DNA from: Oscillospiraceae bacterium
Lineage (GTDB): Bacteria; Bacillota_A; Clostridia; Oscillospirales; WRJC01
Reading direction: 5' to 3'
Assembly (NCBI GenBank): GCA_009782405.1
Contig: WRJC01000009.1
Location: forward strand, 1 to 64,000
DNA: 64,000 nt
The notes under the pieces were generated by a model, which saw nothing but the letters and a program-made list of their open reading frames with translations, searched no databases and was not told where the DNA came from. Below, in pieces: positions 41,640 to 51,802 of this stretch. The translations under genes were made by a program, and so were the position numbers. Position 1 is the stretch's first letter. Each line of letters starts with the position of its first letter.

Positions 41640-42512
41640 ATGAAAAAAGTTGCTGCAATCTTCACGGCGGTGTTGCTGTCCCTCGCCCTGTCGGCGAACG
41701 CCCTGGCGGCTATGATATTTATCGAGGCGGAATCGGGCATTCAATCCTCAGATCCAATGATCGTTGGCAGCGGCAGCGGCGCGTTCAACGGTTCGTACAT
41801 CTACGGCGAGGAAAATTCGTACGAAAGAATATCGTATGAGTTTGAAGTGGCGGAAGCCGGAGACTATTATCTGTGGTTTAGGCTGATGGGCCAGGACGAT
41901 GAACACAATTCGTTTTTTGTGATGATAGACGGCGCGGGATTCGACCAGGGCGAAGGGTATGTCGCAGACGGATATTATACTTTCGACATGTGGGAACCCA
42001 GCGAGGGATACGAGTACAGCGAAAACAATCCTTTCCTGCCATCTTTGGAAGACCATAAAAACCCGGAATGGATATATAACCCGAACTGGCAGTGGATACC
42101 GCTGGCCTACCGCGACGCGACGGACGATCCCCCGATCCGGCATATCCTTGTCACGCAAAATTTTTCCGCAGGCAAGCACACCATGGAAATAATGACGCGC
42201 GAACCCGAAACTTATCTGGACAAAATACTCATAACGAACGATTTGGCGTATGACCCGCGCATAATATCCGGGGACCCCGAAGCGGCCTATCTGGAAGAAT
42301 TGGCGGCGGCCGAAGCGGCGCGAGAAGCGGCCGAGGCGGACGAGGCGGCGCAGGAAGAACCTGAGGCTGTCGTCGCGGAGGAAGTTTTGCCTCCTCCTGC
42401 CGCCGCAGTCAACCCCCCCCAAACCTCGGACGGCAGCGCCTTGGCTTGGATTGGGCTGCTCTTTATGCCTGTTTTTTGCATATGGGCCATAAGGCGCAGA
42501 AAATGCAGATGA
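41640..42512 (+). CDS. Secreted CBM-like protein with possible sortase-type anchor
   Basis: This 290-residue protein has a signal peptide (1-24). A beta-sandwich of the carbohydrate-binding type follows (IFIEAESG, YEFEVAEAGDYYLWFRLMG, FFVMIDG, HTMEIMTREPETYLDKILITND). Then come an Ala/Glu-rich spacer of about 40 residues and a C-terminus NPPQTSDG, hydrophobic segment and RRRKCR tail. That last order (PxTxD-like motif, membrane helix, basic tail) resembles a sortase sorting signal with Ser for Gly. If not cleaved it would stay as a membrane anchor. The location next to a solute-binding protein and a mannosidase suggests capture of glycans at the cell surface. AGGAGG precedes the ATG. Confidence 0.7.
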   Translation: MKKVAAIFTAVLLSLALSANALAAMIFIEAESGIQSSDPMIVGSGSGAFNGSYIYGEENSYERISYEFEVAEAGDYYLWFRLMGQDDEHNSFFVMIDGAGFDQGEGYVADGYYTFDMWEPSEGYEYSENNPFLPSLEDHKNPEWIYNPNWQWIPLAYRDATDDPPIRHILVTQNFSAGKHTMEIMTREPETYLDKILITNDLAYDPRIISGDPEAAYLEELAAAEAAREAAEADEAAQEEPEAVVAEEVLPPPAAAVNPPQTSDGSALAWIGLLFMPVFCIWAIRRRKCR

Positions 42513-42535
42513 CTTGAAGCAAAATGGCAAAACTG

Positions 42536-42570
42536 AAGGGGCTTGTTGATATTTGTCTCAACAGCCCCTT
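42536..42570. other. Imperfect hairpin between the CBM protein and mannosidase genes
   Basis: AAGGGGCT and AGCCCCTT-like arms with inner GTTGA/TCAAC pairing. An A-tract, not a T-tract, follows on the plus strand, so it is an mRNA stability or partial-termination element at most. Confidence 0.4.
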
Positions 42571-42605
42571 AAAAAAAACATATCGAGCGGGAGGGACAAA
42601 AAATC

Positions 42606-45200
42606 ATGGGCATAGAAATTCTCGGCGACGGTTCCCTGAAAAAAATCTACGTGACCGGGCATTCCCACCACGACTACGCCTGGGAGCGCGAGCGCCAGTG
42701 GCATATCCTGCGCTATTGCCTGCTGTTTTCCGAAGTGGTCGATTGGCTTTCCGAAAATCCCGAGGCCACTTGGCTGATCGACAACGCGGTGCACAGCCTG
42801 AAGCCGTTTTTGGAAAATTGCCCGGAGAAAGCAAAGGAGTTTGCGGCGTATGTGAAAGCGGGGCGCATAGAAGTGGCAAGCGGCGGCTACAGCCTCGCGC
42901 GCCCTTCGTATGTGGGCGAGGAAACCTTCGCGCGAAATCTCGCGGCGGGCGGCGATTATTTCAAAAAAACGCTTGGGACGGGCGATATACCAATCTATTA
43001 CAACGTGGACACCGCCCCGGGGCAGCGGCAGATGCCGCAGATACTGAAACTTTCGGGCTTTAAATATTACCGCTTCCAGCGCCCCGAAATTTCATTGGAT
43101 CAGCGGGGCGTGCCCCGCGCTTTTTGGTGGAAAGGCCTGGACGGATCGGAAGTCCTCGTTTCGAGGGGAGCCGGGGTCGGGTTTTTTGACTTGGGATACA
43201 GCAATATGGATTACGAAACCGACTGGGAAAAAATACGCCGGGCTTTCTTCGACCAAGAACTGGCGCATCGGCGTCCGGAAGGGCTGTGCCCGCACGACGT
43301 CGAGCTTGTCCCTTACGGCTGCGACGACAGCCGCCCGGGGCTGAGTTGGTACGACAGGGAGATACATATAAACGACTTTGTGAAAGAATGGGGCAAAAAA
43401 GAAAAGACGGAGCTCAAATTCGGCTCTGCCAAAGATTATTTCGGAGAGCTGGCGGAAAAAGAACTCCCCGTTTTCGAAGGCGGGCTCGACGACGCCGAAC
43501 TCAGCTTCAACCTGCCCGCCAAGGGCGATAGCTCCATGTGGCGCATGAGGGGCGATTTGGACAAGGCGATCGTGCGGCTGGAAAGCCTTTGCGCCATGTG
43601 CGCGGTTATGGGCGAGCCGTATCCGGAGGACGAAATAGAAGAACTGTGGATGCAGCTGTTCGAAATAACGGGCCATGCCATAGATTGGGTTTTGCGCGAA
43701 GACGACTGCGAACTTTTGACAATTGCCGAAAACGCCAAAACCAAAGCCGAAATAATGGCAAACAAATATTTGTCCAAACTCGCGGGGCTGGTCGAATATG
43801 GCGAGGGCCGGCTTGCGGCGGTTGTCAATACGCAGGCCCACGGGCGCTGCGAGACTGTGCGCCTTTGCGTGACAAGCCCCTTTGGCGTAAAGGATTTCGC
43901 GCTCTCGGACGCGGCGGGAGAAGAAATAGAGTATCAAATTGCGGAACGCAATTCGTTTTTATCGGTGCCGGAGGCGATCCGCCGCCACGATTATGTGTCC
44001 GTGGACGTGCTGGCGCAGGTGAAAACGCCCGCCTTCGGATACAATTCAATCAGCGTCAATTATTCGAAAAATCCCATGCCCGAAGCTGCGGGCGAAACCC
44101 CCGATGCGGCAGACGAGCTGAAAATCGACGCAGGGGCGCTCGTCGTGGGGTTTTCGAAGGGGCGGATAACCGAGCTGGCAAACAAAGCCACGGGCCGCGC
44201 GGTGAAAGCCGAAGAGGGCGGTTCGCTGTACGGTTTGCGCTGCGTGACCTGCGGCGCGTATTCGACCTGGATGTTTGAAAACAAGGTCACAGGGGAGGCC
44301 ATATTTGCCCCAAGCTCCTGGCAACTTGTGGAGAAGGGGCCGATACGCTGGCGGTACCGCATCTGCGGCGCGTTCATGGAGGGGCAGGAAGCGGTTTTGG
44401 ACATAGTGATAAACAGAAATTCGCCCTCCATCGAATTCGAACTTGAACTTTCCACAAAACCGCTCGACTGCTACTACACCGCCGATATAGCCTGCGGCGC
44501 CTCGACGAAATCGTTCGCCGACGCATATTTCGGCGTGGAGCCACGCGACACGGCGCAAATCAGATACAATTACGGCGAAGCGTACCTCGAAGGCCAGATA
44601 TACGCCCGCAATTTCGTATGTTTCGAAAAAGACGGGGCGCCGCTCGCCCTCATTTCCAAAAACTGCTCTGTTTACTATGTCCACGAGCCGCAAAACCGCA
44701 GGATGTCGCTGTTTTTGACCCGCAACTGCATATACGAAAACTCCTCGGAGGACTGGGCGCGGAAATTGCCGAAAAGTTTTGCCTTAGATGGCAAGAACCA
44801 TTTCCAATTCGCCCTGATGTCGCCGGAAAAATACGGCGCTTTCGGCGATGTGCAGCAGTATGCGAAAAATTATCACCACCCGCTTTCAGTGGGCAAAAAA
44901 TACAACCAAAACAAGGGCGGCGCCCCCGCTTCGGATTGTTTTGTTGAAAATCCGGCGGAAAACATAGTGCAGTCCGCAATCTACAAAAAAAACGGCAGGA
45001 TGTACATCCGCTGTTTCGAGACAAACGGAAAGGAAACAAAAATGAGGCTGAAGCTGCCGAAATCCGCGAAAGCGGCCTTGCCGGTGGATCTTTTGGGCCG
45101 GCCGCTTGCGTGCGGGGATTTTTTCTTCGATGCGGCCAAACATACCGCGGAGCTGACGGTGGGCTCGTTTAAAATAGTGACGATAGAGGTGATCGTGTAA
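42606..45200 (+). CDS. GH38 alpha-mannosidase (copy 2)
   Basis: This 864-residue family 38 enzyme has zinc ligands in SHHDYAW (His22, Asp23) and nucleophile Asp135 in [15 protein letters not shown]. It shares [14 protein letters not shown] and the general plan of the 17985-20585 enzyme, but differs after the nucleophile (TAPGQ versus TACGH). It has no signal peptide, so it acts in the cytoplasm on imported mannosides. It follows the CBM-like surface protein and is directly followed by potABCD, with which it may be cotranscribed. GGGAGG precedes the ATG. Confidence 0.88.
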   Translation: MGIEILGDGSLKKIYVTGHSHHDYAWERERQWHILRYCLLFSEVVDWLSENPEATWLIDNAVHSLKPFLENCPEKAKEFAAYVKAGRIEVASGGYSLARPSYVGEETFARNLAAGGDYFKKTLGTGDIPIYYNVDTAPGQRQMPQILKLSGFKYYRFQRPEISLDQRGVPRAFWWKGLDGSEVLVSRGAGVGFFDLGYSNMDYETDWEKIRRAFFDQELAHRRPEGLCPHDVELVPYGCDDSRPGLSWYDREIHINDFVKEWGKKEKTELKFGSAKDYFGELAEKELPVFEGGLDDAELSFNLPAKGDSSMWRMRGDLDKAIVRLESLCAMCAVMGEPYPEDEIEELWMQLFEITGHAIDWVLREDDCELLTIAENAKTKAEIMANKYLSKLAGLVEYGEGRLAAVVNTQAHGRCETVRLCVTSPFGVKDFALSDAAGEEIEYQIAERNSFLSVPEAIRRHDYVSVDVLAQVKTPAFGYNSISVNYSKNPMPEAAGETPDAADELKIDAGALVVGFSKGRITELANKATGRAVKAEEGGSLYGLRCVTCGAYSTWMFENKVTGEAIFAPSSWQLVEKGPIRWRYRICGAFMEGQEAVLDIVINRNSPSIEFELELSTKPLDCYYTADIACGASTKSFADAYFGVEPRDTAQIRYNYGEAYLEGQIYARNFVCFEKDGAPLALISKNCSVYYVHEPQNRRMSLFLTRNCIYENSSEDWARKLPKSFALDGKNHFQFALMSPEKYGAFGDVQQYAKNYHHPLSVGKKYNQNKGGAPASDCFVENPAENIVQSAIYKKNGRMYIRCFETNGKETKMRLKLPKSAKAALPVDLLGRPLACGDFFFDAAKHTAELTVGSFKIVTIEVIV

Positions 45201-45201
45201 A

Positions 45202-46332
45202 TTGGACGGCAGACTGATCATACAGCTCGAGGACATCGAGGTCGTGTACGGCGCTGCGAAAGTGCTCAGGGGGATAAACCTGAATATCCACGACAAGGAA
45301 TTTCTCACCCTGCTCGGGCCGTCGGGCTGCGGAAAGACCACCACGCTGCGCATCATCGGGGGTTTCACCCAGCCAAAAACCGGCAACGTGTATTTTGACG
45401 GCGAAAAGATAAACGGGGTGCCGCCCCATTTGCGCCAGGTGAACACGATATTCCAGAGATACGCCCTCTTCCCGCATCTCAACGTTTATGAAAATGTGGC
45501 TTTCGGGCTGCGGCTGAAAAAAGCCAAGGAGAGCGAAGTCAGGGCGAAAGTCGCGGAAATGCTGGAACTTGTGAACCTCAGCGGATTTCAGGCGCGCGAC
45601 GTCAATTCGCTCTCCGGCGGCCAGCAGCAAAGGGTGGCCATCGCCCGCGCGCTCATAAACCACCCGAGGGTGCTGCTGCTCGACGAGCCGCTCGGCGCAC
45701 TCGACCTGCAGCTTCGAAAAGAGATGCAGACGGAACTCAAAAAGATACAGCAGCGCCTTGACATAACCTTCATATACGTCACCCACGACCAGGAGGAAGC
45801 GCTCACCATGTCGGACACCATCGTGGTGATGAACAACGGCGAGATACAGCAGATAGGGACTCCCGAGGACGTTTACAACGAGCCCTCCAACGCCTTCGTG
45901 GCAAAATTCATCGGCGCGAGCAATATAATAGACGGCGTGATGCACAAGGATTTTTTTCTGGAGTTCGGCGGCAATTATTTCGCCTGCGTGGACAAAGGCT
46001 TCAAAAAGATGGAGCGGGTGGACGTGGTGATCCGCCCCGAGGACATAATCCTCGAGCCCCCATCCGACAAAAACATCATAGGGACGGTCGAGACGGTCAC
46101 ATTCAAGGGCGTGCATTACGAGATGACAGTCGATTCGTTCGGCTACAAGTGGATTGTGCATTCCACAGCCGCGCTCGAGGAGGGCGCGGTCACGGGCATG
46201 AACGTTTCCCCGCAGGACATACACACGATGAAAAAGACGGACGAAGACAACGAACCCTACGAAATCGAGGATATCACCCGCATGATGGAAGACGGGGAGG
46301 AAGCGGAGGAAGTGGACATAAATGATATTTAA
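45202..46332 (+). CDS. potA: Spermidine/putrescine-type ABC transporter ATPase
   Basis: This 376-residue ABC ATPase has Walker [10 protein letters not shown], the signature [14 protein letters not shown], Walker [13 protein letters not shown] and a C-terminal TOBE-like regulatory domain ([24 protein letters not shown]). It couples ATP hydrolysis to polyamine uptake through PotB and PotC. The start is TTG at 45202, 2 bp after the mannosidase stop, with GAGGTG upstream. It overlaps potB by 11 bp. Confidence 0.9.
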   Translation: MDGRLIIQLEDIEVVYGAAKVLRGINLNIHDKEFLTLLGPSGCGKTTTLRIIGGFTQPKTGNVYFDGEKINGVPPHLRQVNTIFQRYALFPHLNVYENVAFGLRLKKAKESEVRAKVAEMLELVNLSGFQARDVNSLSGGQQQRVAIARALINHPRVLLLDEPLGALDLQLRKEMQTELKKIQQRLDITFIYVTHDQEEALTMSDTIVVMNNGEIQQIGTPEDVYNEPSNAFVAKFIGASNIIDGVMHKDFFLEFGGNYFACVDKGFKKMERVDVVIRPEDIILEPPSDKNIIGTVETVTFKGVHYEMTVDSFGYKWIVHSTAALEEGAVTGMNVSPQDIHTMKKTDEDNEPYEIEDITRMMEDGEEAEEVDINDI

Positions 46333-47143
46333 ATCAAAGCTCCCCGCCGCCCCATACATCGTATGGGCCGCCGCGTTCACGCTGATCCCGCTTTTCATGG
46401 TCGGGTATTTCGCCTTCACCGACAGCGGCGGTGATTTCACCCTTTTGAACATATCCGACGTGGCGAAATTCGGGCCGGTGTTTCTGCGCAGCGTGATTCT
46501 CGGCCTCGCCGCGACTGCGATATGCCTTGTGCTGGCTTACCCGTTCGCTTTCATGATGTCGCGGATGGGAGCGGGGGCGCAAAAGGCGATGATGATGCTT
46601 CTGATGCTGCCCATGTGGATGAATTTCATTTTGCGCACCTACGCGCTGATGACTCTGCTCGAAAAAATCGACGCGGCGCTGAACGCTTTCGCGGGATTGG
46701 CCGGATTGGGGCAAATCCAGGTGATAAACACGGGCGGGGCGGTGGTCTGCGGAATGGTGTACAACTATCTGCCATTCATGATACTTCCGCTGTACACCGT
46801 GATGATAAAGATAGACAAATCGGTGATCGAGGCGGCGCAGGACTTGGGGGCGGGCTCGTGGGGCGTGGTTTCGAAAGTGGTGCTGCCGCTCTCGAAGCCG
46901 GGGATCTTAAGCGGCATAACGATGGTGTTCGTGCCCTCGGTGAGCACATTCGTGATCTCGAGGATGCTCGGGGGCGGGGCGAATTTTTTGGTGGGTGACC
47001 TGATCGAACAGCTTGTGCTGGGCACCACCTACAATTTGCAGCTCGGTTCCGCCATTTCTTTCATATTGATGATATTCATACTTTTGAGCATGGCGTTTCT
47101 GAACCAGTTCGACGCCGACGAAACGGAGGGAATGATCGTATGA
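46322..47143 (+). CDS. potB: Spermidine/putrescine-type ABC permease, PotB-like
   Basis: This 273-residue membrane protein has six likely transmembrane segments and the EAA loop [25 protein letters not shown]. It forms half of the channel. It overlaps potA by 11 bp and potC by 4 bp. Confidence 0.9.
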   Translation: MIFKSKLPAAPYIVWAAAFTLIPLFMVGYFAFTDSGGDFTLLNISDVAKFGPVFLRSVILGLAATAICLVLAYPFAFMMSRMGAGAQKAMMMLLMLPMWMNFILRTYALMTLLEKIDAALNAFAGLAGLGQIQVINTGGAVVCGMVYNYLPFMILPLYTVMIKIDKSVIEAAQDLGAGSWGVVSKVVLPLSKPGILSGITMVFVPSVSTFVISRMLGGGANFLVGDLIEQLVLGTTYNLQLGSAISFILMIFILLSMAFLNQFDADETEGMIV

Positions 47144-47955
47144 GGGGAAAATCCAAAAATGTGCTTTCGCTCGGCTATATCGCTTTCGTCTTCCTGTTTC
47201 TGTACATCCCGATTTTCATACTTATCGTATTTTCGTTCAATTCGTCGAAGAGCAAGTCGGTTTGGAGCGGGTTCACTTTCGACTGGTATTCCAAGCTGTT
47301 TGGAAACGAGCTGATCATAAATTCGCTGGCCAACACCCTGGCGCTTGCGCTCATATCTTCGGCGGCGGCCACGCTGATTGGCACCGCGGCGGCAATCGGG
47401 ATACAGTCGATGAAAAAAGCCCCAAAATCCGTGGTTATGAACATAACCTACCTGCCGGTCCTGAACCCGGAGATAATAACCGGGGTTTCGTTCATGCTGC
47501 TCTTCGCCTTCATAAAGTTCGAAGCGGGCTTTGCCACCCTGTTAGCTGCGCACATTTCGTTTTGCATACCCTATGTGATACTAAACCTCATGCCCAAGCT
47601 GCGGCAAATCGACCGATACCAGTACGAGGCCGCGCTCGATTTGGGCTGCAACCCCTATCAGGCCTTTTTTTTAGTGATACTGCCGGAGATCATGCCGGGG
47701 ATAATAAGCGGGTTCTTGATGGCGTTCACATATTCGATCGACGACGTGGTGATCAGCCTGTTTGTCTCGGGGCCCGAGATGCAGACGCTGCCCGTGACCA
47801 TATATTCGATGACCAGAAAGCAGATAAGCCCGGAGATCAACGCGCTGTCGGCCATAATGTTCGTGGTGGTGCTCGCGCTGCTTCTGGCGATGAACATGAA
47901 AGACATACGGGAAAACAAAAAAAGAGAAGCAAAATATACGAACGGAGGGAAATAA
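47140..47955 (+). CDS. potC: Spermidine/putrescine-type ABC permease, PotC-like
   Basis: This 271-residue membrane protein has the N-terminal FLYIPIFILIVFSFNSSKS pattern of PotC, the EAA loop EAALDLGCNPYQAFFLVILPEIMPG and six likely helices. It pairs with PotB. Translation is coupled to potB through a 4-bp ATGA-type overlap. Confidence 0.9.
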   Translation: MRGKSKNVLSLGYIAFVFLFLYIPIFILIVFSFNSSKSKSVWSGFTFDWYSKLFGNELIINSLANTLALALISSAAATLIGTAAAIGIQSMKKAPKSVVMNITYLPVLNPEIITGVSFMLLFAFIKFEAGFATLLAAHISFCIPYVILNLMPKLRQIDRYQYEAALDLGCNPYQAFFLVILPEIMPGIISGFLMAFTYSIDDVVISLFVSGPEMQTLPVTIYSMTRKQISPEINALSAIMFVVVLALLLAMNMKDIRENKKREAKYTNGGK

Positions 47956-47956
47956 A

Positions 47957-49132
47957 ATGGCGAAAAACAAAATCACCGCAAAAATTTTGGCGGCGGCGCT
48001 GCTGCTCGCCCTTGTTCCGGCGCTTTTTTCGTGTTCGGACGGCAAGCCGGTGGTGAACGTCTACAACTGGGGGGAGTACATATCGGACGCCTCGGGGGAC
48101 ATCGACGTGCTGAAAGAATTTGAGGCGCAGACCGGGATAAAGGTGAACTACACCACATACGCCACAAACGAGGAACTGTATTCCAAATTAAAGGGCGGGG
48201 CGGCCAGCTACGACGTCGTCATCCCATCGGACTACATGATAAGCCGGATGATCAAGGAGGATATGCTCGAGGCGATAGACTTTGAAAACGTGCCGAATTA
48301 CGAAAACATAATGGACGAGTACAAAAACCCGGGCTTTGACCCAAACAACGAATATTCCGTGCCATACACCTGGGGCACCGTGGTGCTCATATACAACACG
48401 GAATATGTAAAAAAGCCGGTGGAAAGCTGGGATATTTTGTGGGATGCGGAGTACAGCGGCAAGATCATCATGTTCCACAACTCGCGGGACGCATTCGGCA
48501 TCGCGCTCAAAAAGCTCGGCTATTCGCTCAACACGACCGACGAGGGAGAACTCGAGAAGGCCGCCGACGAGCTCAAAAGGCAAAAAGACGTGCTGCAGGG
48601 CTATTACATGGATGAGATATTCAACAAGATGGGAAACGGCGAGGCGTACATCGCCCCCTATTACGCCGGCGATGCGCTGACGATGATCGACGACAACCCG
48701 GATCTTGCGGCGGTCTACCCCGTCGAAGGCACCAACCTGTTCGTGGATTCGATGTGCATACCAAAAGGCACCAAAAACAAGGAAGCGGCGGAAAAATTCA
48801 TAAATTTCATGTGCGAGGCCGAGATAGCGGCGGCAAACAGCGAATTCATCGGGTATTCCACCCCGAACGCGGCGGCATACGAACTGCTCGACGAAGAGCT
48901 GAAAAGTAGCGAAATAACATATCCCGATTACGAAATCCTCGCCAAAACGGAGATGTTCGTGAATCTGCCCGACGAGATAAACAAAAAAATCGACGATCTG
49001 TGGACCGAGATCAGGGGATCTTCGAGCGACAACATATTCCTGTTCCCGGCGATCGTCGCCGCTTTGGTGATTTTGTGCGTGGCGATCATAATAGTGGGCC
49101 AAAGCAAAAAAAAGAAAAACAAAATATATTAG
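47957..49132 (+). CDS. potD: Polyamine-binding lipoprotein PotD with extra C-terminal membrane helix
   Basis: This 391-residue protein has a lipobox LFSC (Cys26). A PotD/PotF fold follows: VVNVYNWGEYIS, FEAQTGIKVNYTTYATNEEL, YDVVIPSDYMISRM, YTWGTVVLIYNT and MFHNSRDAFGIALK. It delivers polyamines to PotBC. Unusually, after the binding domain ends near 355, a hydrophobic helix (about 363-385, FLFPAIVAALVILCVAIII) with a Lys-rich tail adds a second membrane anchor. Binding proteins of this family normally stop before it. The gene starts 2 bp after potC. Confidence 0.88.
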   Translation: MAKNKITAKILAAALLLALVPALFSCSDGKPVVNVYNWGEYISDASGDIDVLKEFEAQTGIKVNYTTYATNEELYSKLKGGAASYDVVIPSDYMISRMIKEDMLEAIDFENVPNYENIMDEYKNPGFDPNNEYSVPYTWGTVVLIYNTEYVKKPVESWDILWDAEYSGKIIMFHNSRDAFGIALKKLGYSLNTTDEGELEKAADELKRQKDVLQGYYMDEIFNKMGNGEAYIAPYYAGDALTMIDDNPDLAAVYPVEGTNLFVDSMCIPKGTKNKEAAEKFINFMCEAEIAAANSEFIGYSTPNAAAYELLDEELKSSEITYPDYEILAKTEMFVNLPDEINKKIDDLWTEIRGSSSDNIFLFPAIVAALVILCVAIIIVGQSKKKKNKIY

Positions 49133-49162
49133 AGATGCATATTGATCAAATAGGAGGGCATT

Positions 49163-50479
49163 ATGGAAAAATTGGCGATTTTGGGCGGCAAAAAAACGGT
49201 TTCGGCATATGATCCGGATTTGTTCGCGTGGCCGATCGTGACAAAAGAAGACGAGGAGGCGGTAGCCGACGTGATACGGCGCGGCGCGATGTCGGGGACT
49301 GAAATAACGATGGCGTTTGAAGAAGAGTTTGCCAAGTGGCAGGGTGCAAAATACGCCTTGGGCTACAATTCCGGCACGAGCGCGATCCACGGGGCGCTGT
49401 TCGGCTGCAAGATAGGGCGGGGGGACGAAGTGATCTGCATAAGCCCAGTGTACTGGGCCTCGGTTCTGCCGGTTCTCTCCTTCGGGGCCACCCCGGTGTT
49501 CGCGGAAATACTCCCAGAAACGCTTTGCATCGACCCTGCGGATTTTGAAAGGAAGATAACAAAAAAGACAAAAGCGGCGATCATAGTGCACAATTTCGCG
49601 CACCCCGCCGAAATGGACGAGATCATGGCGGCGGCGAAAAAACACGGCGTGAAAATCATAGAGGATGTCTCCCATGCCCAGGGCGGGCTGTACAAAAACA
49701 AAAAACTCGGCACATTCGGGGACGTGGCGGCCATGAGCCTGATGTCGGGAAAGTCGCTCGCCTGCGGCGAAGCGGGGATGCTCGCCACCGACGATGCGGA
49801 AATTTACGAACGCGCCGTGGCGTATGGGCACTATGAGCGCTATGACGCAAAAAAGCTGCAAACCGAATATCTCAAGGATTTCGCCGGCTTGCCGCTTGGC
49901 GGGCACAAACAGCGCATGCACCAGGCGAGCTCGGCGATGGGGCGGGTGCAGCTGCGCAGCTACGACGGGCGGGCGGCGGAGATCAGGCGCGCGATGAACT
50001 ATTTCTGGGACTGCCTGGAGGGCATTCCGGGAATGCGCGCACACCGCGCGGACGAATCGATCGGCTCGACGATGGGCGGCTGGTATGCGGCCCACGGGCT
50101 GTATGTGCCGGAAGAACTCGGCGGATTGTCGATCGAACGGTTCTGCGAGGCCGTTTCCGCCGAAGGGGTGGCCTGCTCGCCCGGGATCAACGCCCCGTTG
50201 CACCTGCACCCGCTTTTGTTCAAATGCGACGTATACGGCGACGGAAAGCCCACGCGAGTGGCGTTCTCCGAGCGGGAGCCAAGGGAAAAAGAAGGCAGCC
50301 TGCCGATCAGCGAAGCCATAAACCGCCGCGTGTATTACGTGCCCTGGTTCAAAAAATACAAACCGGACCAAATCGAAATGTTCGCCGAAGCGTTCTCAAA
50401 AGTGTGCAAAAATTTCGGCGAGTTGATAGAAGGCGATGAGAGACGCTCCGAATCCGGCGGCAGATATTTTTCTTTTTGA
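49163..50479 (+). CDS. DegT/DnrJ/EryC1/StrS-family aminotransferase
   Basis: This 438-residue PLP enzyme has YNSGTSAIHGALFG, the EDVSHAQGG region (VSHAQ binds the cofactor ring) and SLMSGKSLACGEAGML with Lys197 as the likely Schiff-base lysine. Members transaminate keto-sugars, often nucleotide-linked, or scyllo-inosose. The N-terminal start AILGGKKTV is typical. The last 12 residues (ERRSESGGRYFSF) do not look family-like, and another short reading frame begins where it stops, so the 3' end may have been altered. It follows potD by 30 bp; AGGAGG precedes the ATG. Confidence 0.82.
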   Translation: MEKLAILGGKKTVSAYDPDLFAWPIVTKEDEEAVADVIRRGAMSGTEITMAFEEEFAKWQGAKYALGYNSGTSAIHGALFGCKIGRGDEVICISPVYWASVLPVLSFGATPVFAEILPETLCIDPADFERKITKKTKAAIIVHNFAHPAEMDEIMAAAKKHGVKIIEDVSHAQGGLYKNKKLGTFGDVAAMSLMSGKSLACGEAGMLATDDAEIYERAVAYGHYERYDAKKLQTEYLKDFAGLPLGGHKQRMHQASSAMGRVQLRSYDGRAAEIRRAMNYFWDCLEGIPGMRAHRADESIGSTMGGWYAAHGLYVPEELGGLSIERFCEAVSAEGVACSPGINAPLHLHPLLFKCDVYGDGKPTRVAFSEREPREKEGSLPISEAINRRVYYVPWFKKYKPDQIEMFAEAFSKVCKNFGELIEGDERRSESGGRYFSF

Positions 50480-50631
50480 AACTGCTGACCGATGAGCAGA
50501 CGAAACAGTTAGACGCAATAGACGGCTTATATGGACTGCTGAAAAACGATGAAGATATTATCGCGGATATACTGGAAAACAGGGTAGATTTTAAAAACCG
50601 TGAAAAACTCATCGCGATTCGGGCGAAATAA
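50476..50631 (+). pseudogene. Short coding remnant or small hypothetical gene
   Basis: A frame of 51 residues begins at TTG 50476, overlapping the aminotransferase stop, and ends at 50631. Its product (LLTDEQTKQLDAIDGLYGLL ... ENRVDFKNREKLIAIRAK) is acidic, helical and codon-like, but has no ribosome binding site and no family I recognise. It may be the 3' end of a gene lost by deletion. Between 50632 and 50716 I see nothing further. Confidence 0.3.
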
Positions 50632-50716
50632 CGCGAAATAGTGCGAAAACACATGAATATAGCCCCAATACCGGGAGCAAATGGAAGCAAACGCCGAAAA
50701 TCACCGAATTTCGGGT

Positions 50717-50745
50717 TTGACTTTGCCCGGCTTTGGGGCTATAAT
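50717..50745 (+). promoter_or_regulatory. Promoter of the ctsR-mcsA-mcsB-clpC operon
   Basis: TTGACT (50717-50722), a 17-bp spacer and TATAAT (50740-50745). The CtsR box lies just downstream of the expected transcription start. Confidence 0.88.
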
Positions 50746-50758
50746 ATACGCATATGAA

Positions 50759-50781
50759 AGTCAACAATAGTCAAAGTCAAA
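50759..50781 (+). promoter_or_regulatory. CtsR-binding site
   Basis: AGTCAAC-AAT-AGTCAAA, followed directly by a further GTCAAA, matches the tandem heptad consensus RGTCAAA-NAN-RGTCAAA recognised by CtsR, with one mismatch. Its position near +8 to +30 fits autorepression relieved by heat or protein damage. Confidence 0.85.
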
Positions 50782-50809
50782 TTTCGAGCAAAAAGGAGGG
50801 CATGGAAAA

Positions 50810-51265
50810 GTGCTGCTGTCGGACATGATTGAAAGCATCATAAACGATATGCTGAAAGAAAACGAAGGTTCCGCCGAATTCAAACGCGGCGACATAGCGG
50901 TGAAATTCGGTTGCGTCCCAAGCCAGATCAACTATGTTATAACCTCGCGCTTCACCCCCGAAAAGGGGTATATAGTCGAGAGCAGGCGGGGCGGGGGCGG
51001 ATTCATCAAAATCAGGCAGATACAATTCGACAAAACTTCCTATGTCATGCACTTCGTGAACGCCGTGGGCGACTATATCGACTACGAAACCACAAAGGTT
51101 TTTTTGTCCAACCTGCACAGCCACGGCATAATAACCGAGCGCGAAATGCGAATGATTTCAAACATAACCTCGGACAACATATTAAAACAGGCCGCCCCTC
51201 CGGGGGCCAGGGCGGTTTTGCGCTCCGCGATTTTGAAGAACGCGGTTTTGGCGCTCATTGAATAG
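50810..51265 (+). CDS. ctsR: Transcriptional repressor CtsR
   Basis: This 151-residue repressor has an N-terminal winged helix (LSDMIESIINDML, FGCVPSQINYVITSRFT) and the heat-sensing glycine loop ESRRGGGGFIKI. The C-terminal region is the one that is arginine-phosphorylated or bound by McsB in Firmicutes. It represses this operon through the box at 50759-50781. The start is GTG at 50810 with AGGAGG upstream. Confidence 0.95.
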   Translation: MLLSDMIESIINDMLKENEGSAEFKRGDIAVKFGCVPSQINYVITSRFTPEKGYIVESRRGGGGFIKIRQIQFDKTSYVMHFVNAVGDYIDYETTKVFLSNLHSHGIITEREMRMISNITSDNILKQAAPPGARAVLRSAILKNAVLALIE

Positions 51266-51280
51266 GAAAGGGATAACGCC

Positions 51281-51802
51281 ATGATATGCGAGAAATGCAA
51301 CAAGAACATAGCAAACGTCTATTTGAAAAACAGCATAAACGGCCAAGTGAGCGAAAATTATCTCTGTTCCGCCTGCGCGGGCGCGCTCTACGGGCAGAAT
51401 TTGATGAGCCTTGCCGGCCAGGACTTGAAATCGGACATCTTCGACGCGTTCAATTTCGGAAAGTTCGCCGGGGCGGCGGGAACGCAAAAAAACGAAAAAT
51501 GCCCGATGTGCGGGCTGTCGTTTTCAGAAATCGTGCAATCGGGGAAAGCGGGCTGCGGAAAATGCTATGCCGCCTTCAGGGGCGAATTCGAGGCGAACAT
51601 AATGCGCATCCACGGCAAGGCGAGGCACACCGGGAAAATCCCGAAAAACATGAGCTCCCGGCTTTTGGCCAAAAGAAAAATCGAGGAGCTCGGGGAAAAG
51701 CTCAAAAAAGTGGTGGCCGACCAGAATTTCGAGGAAGCGGCGGCCATAAGGGACGAGATAAACAAAATCAAAAGCGAGGGCGGGCAGGGGGTGCAAACGT
51801 GA
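51281..51802 (+). CDS. mcsA: McsA, activator of arginine kinase McsB
   Basis: This 173-residue protein has four zinc-type Cys pairs: CEKC (3-6), CSAC, CPMC and CGKC. A C-terminal UVR-like coiled region follows (LGEKLKKVVADQNFEEAAAIRDEINKIK, stated as one helix). McsA binds zinc and stimulates McsB. Its last bases overlap the GTG start of mcsB (4 bp). Confidence 0.93.
   Translation: MICEKCNKNIANVYLKNSINGQVSENYLCSACAGALYGQNLMSLAGQDLKSDIFDAFNFGKFAGAAGTQKNEKCPMCGLSFSEIVQSGKAGCGKCYAAFRGEFEANIMRIHGKARHTGKIPKNMSSRLLAKRKIEELGEKLKKVVADQNFEEAAAIRDEINKIKSEGGQGVQT

Noticed and set aside
42536..42570. Hairpin considered as a rho-independent terminator
   Set aside because: The tract after it on the plus strand is A, not T, and the mannosidase gene just downstream has no separate promoter.
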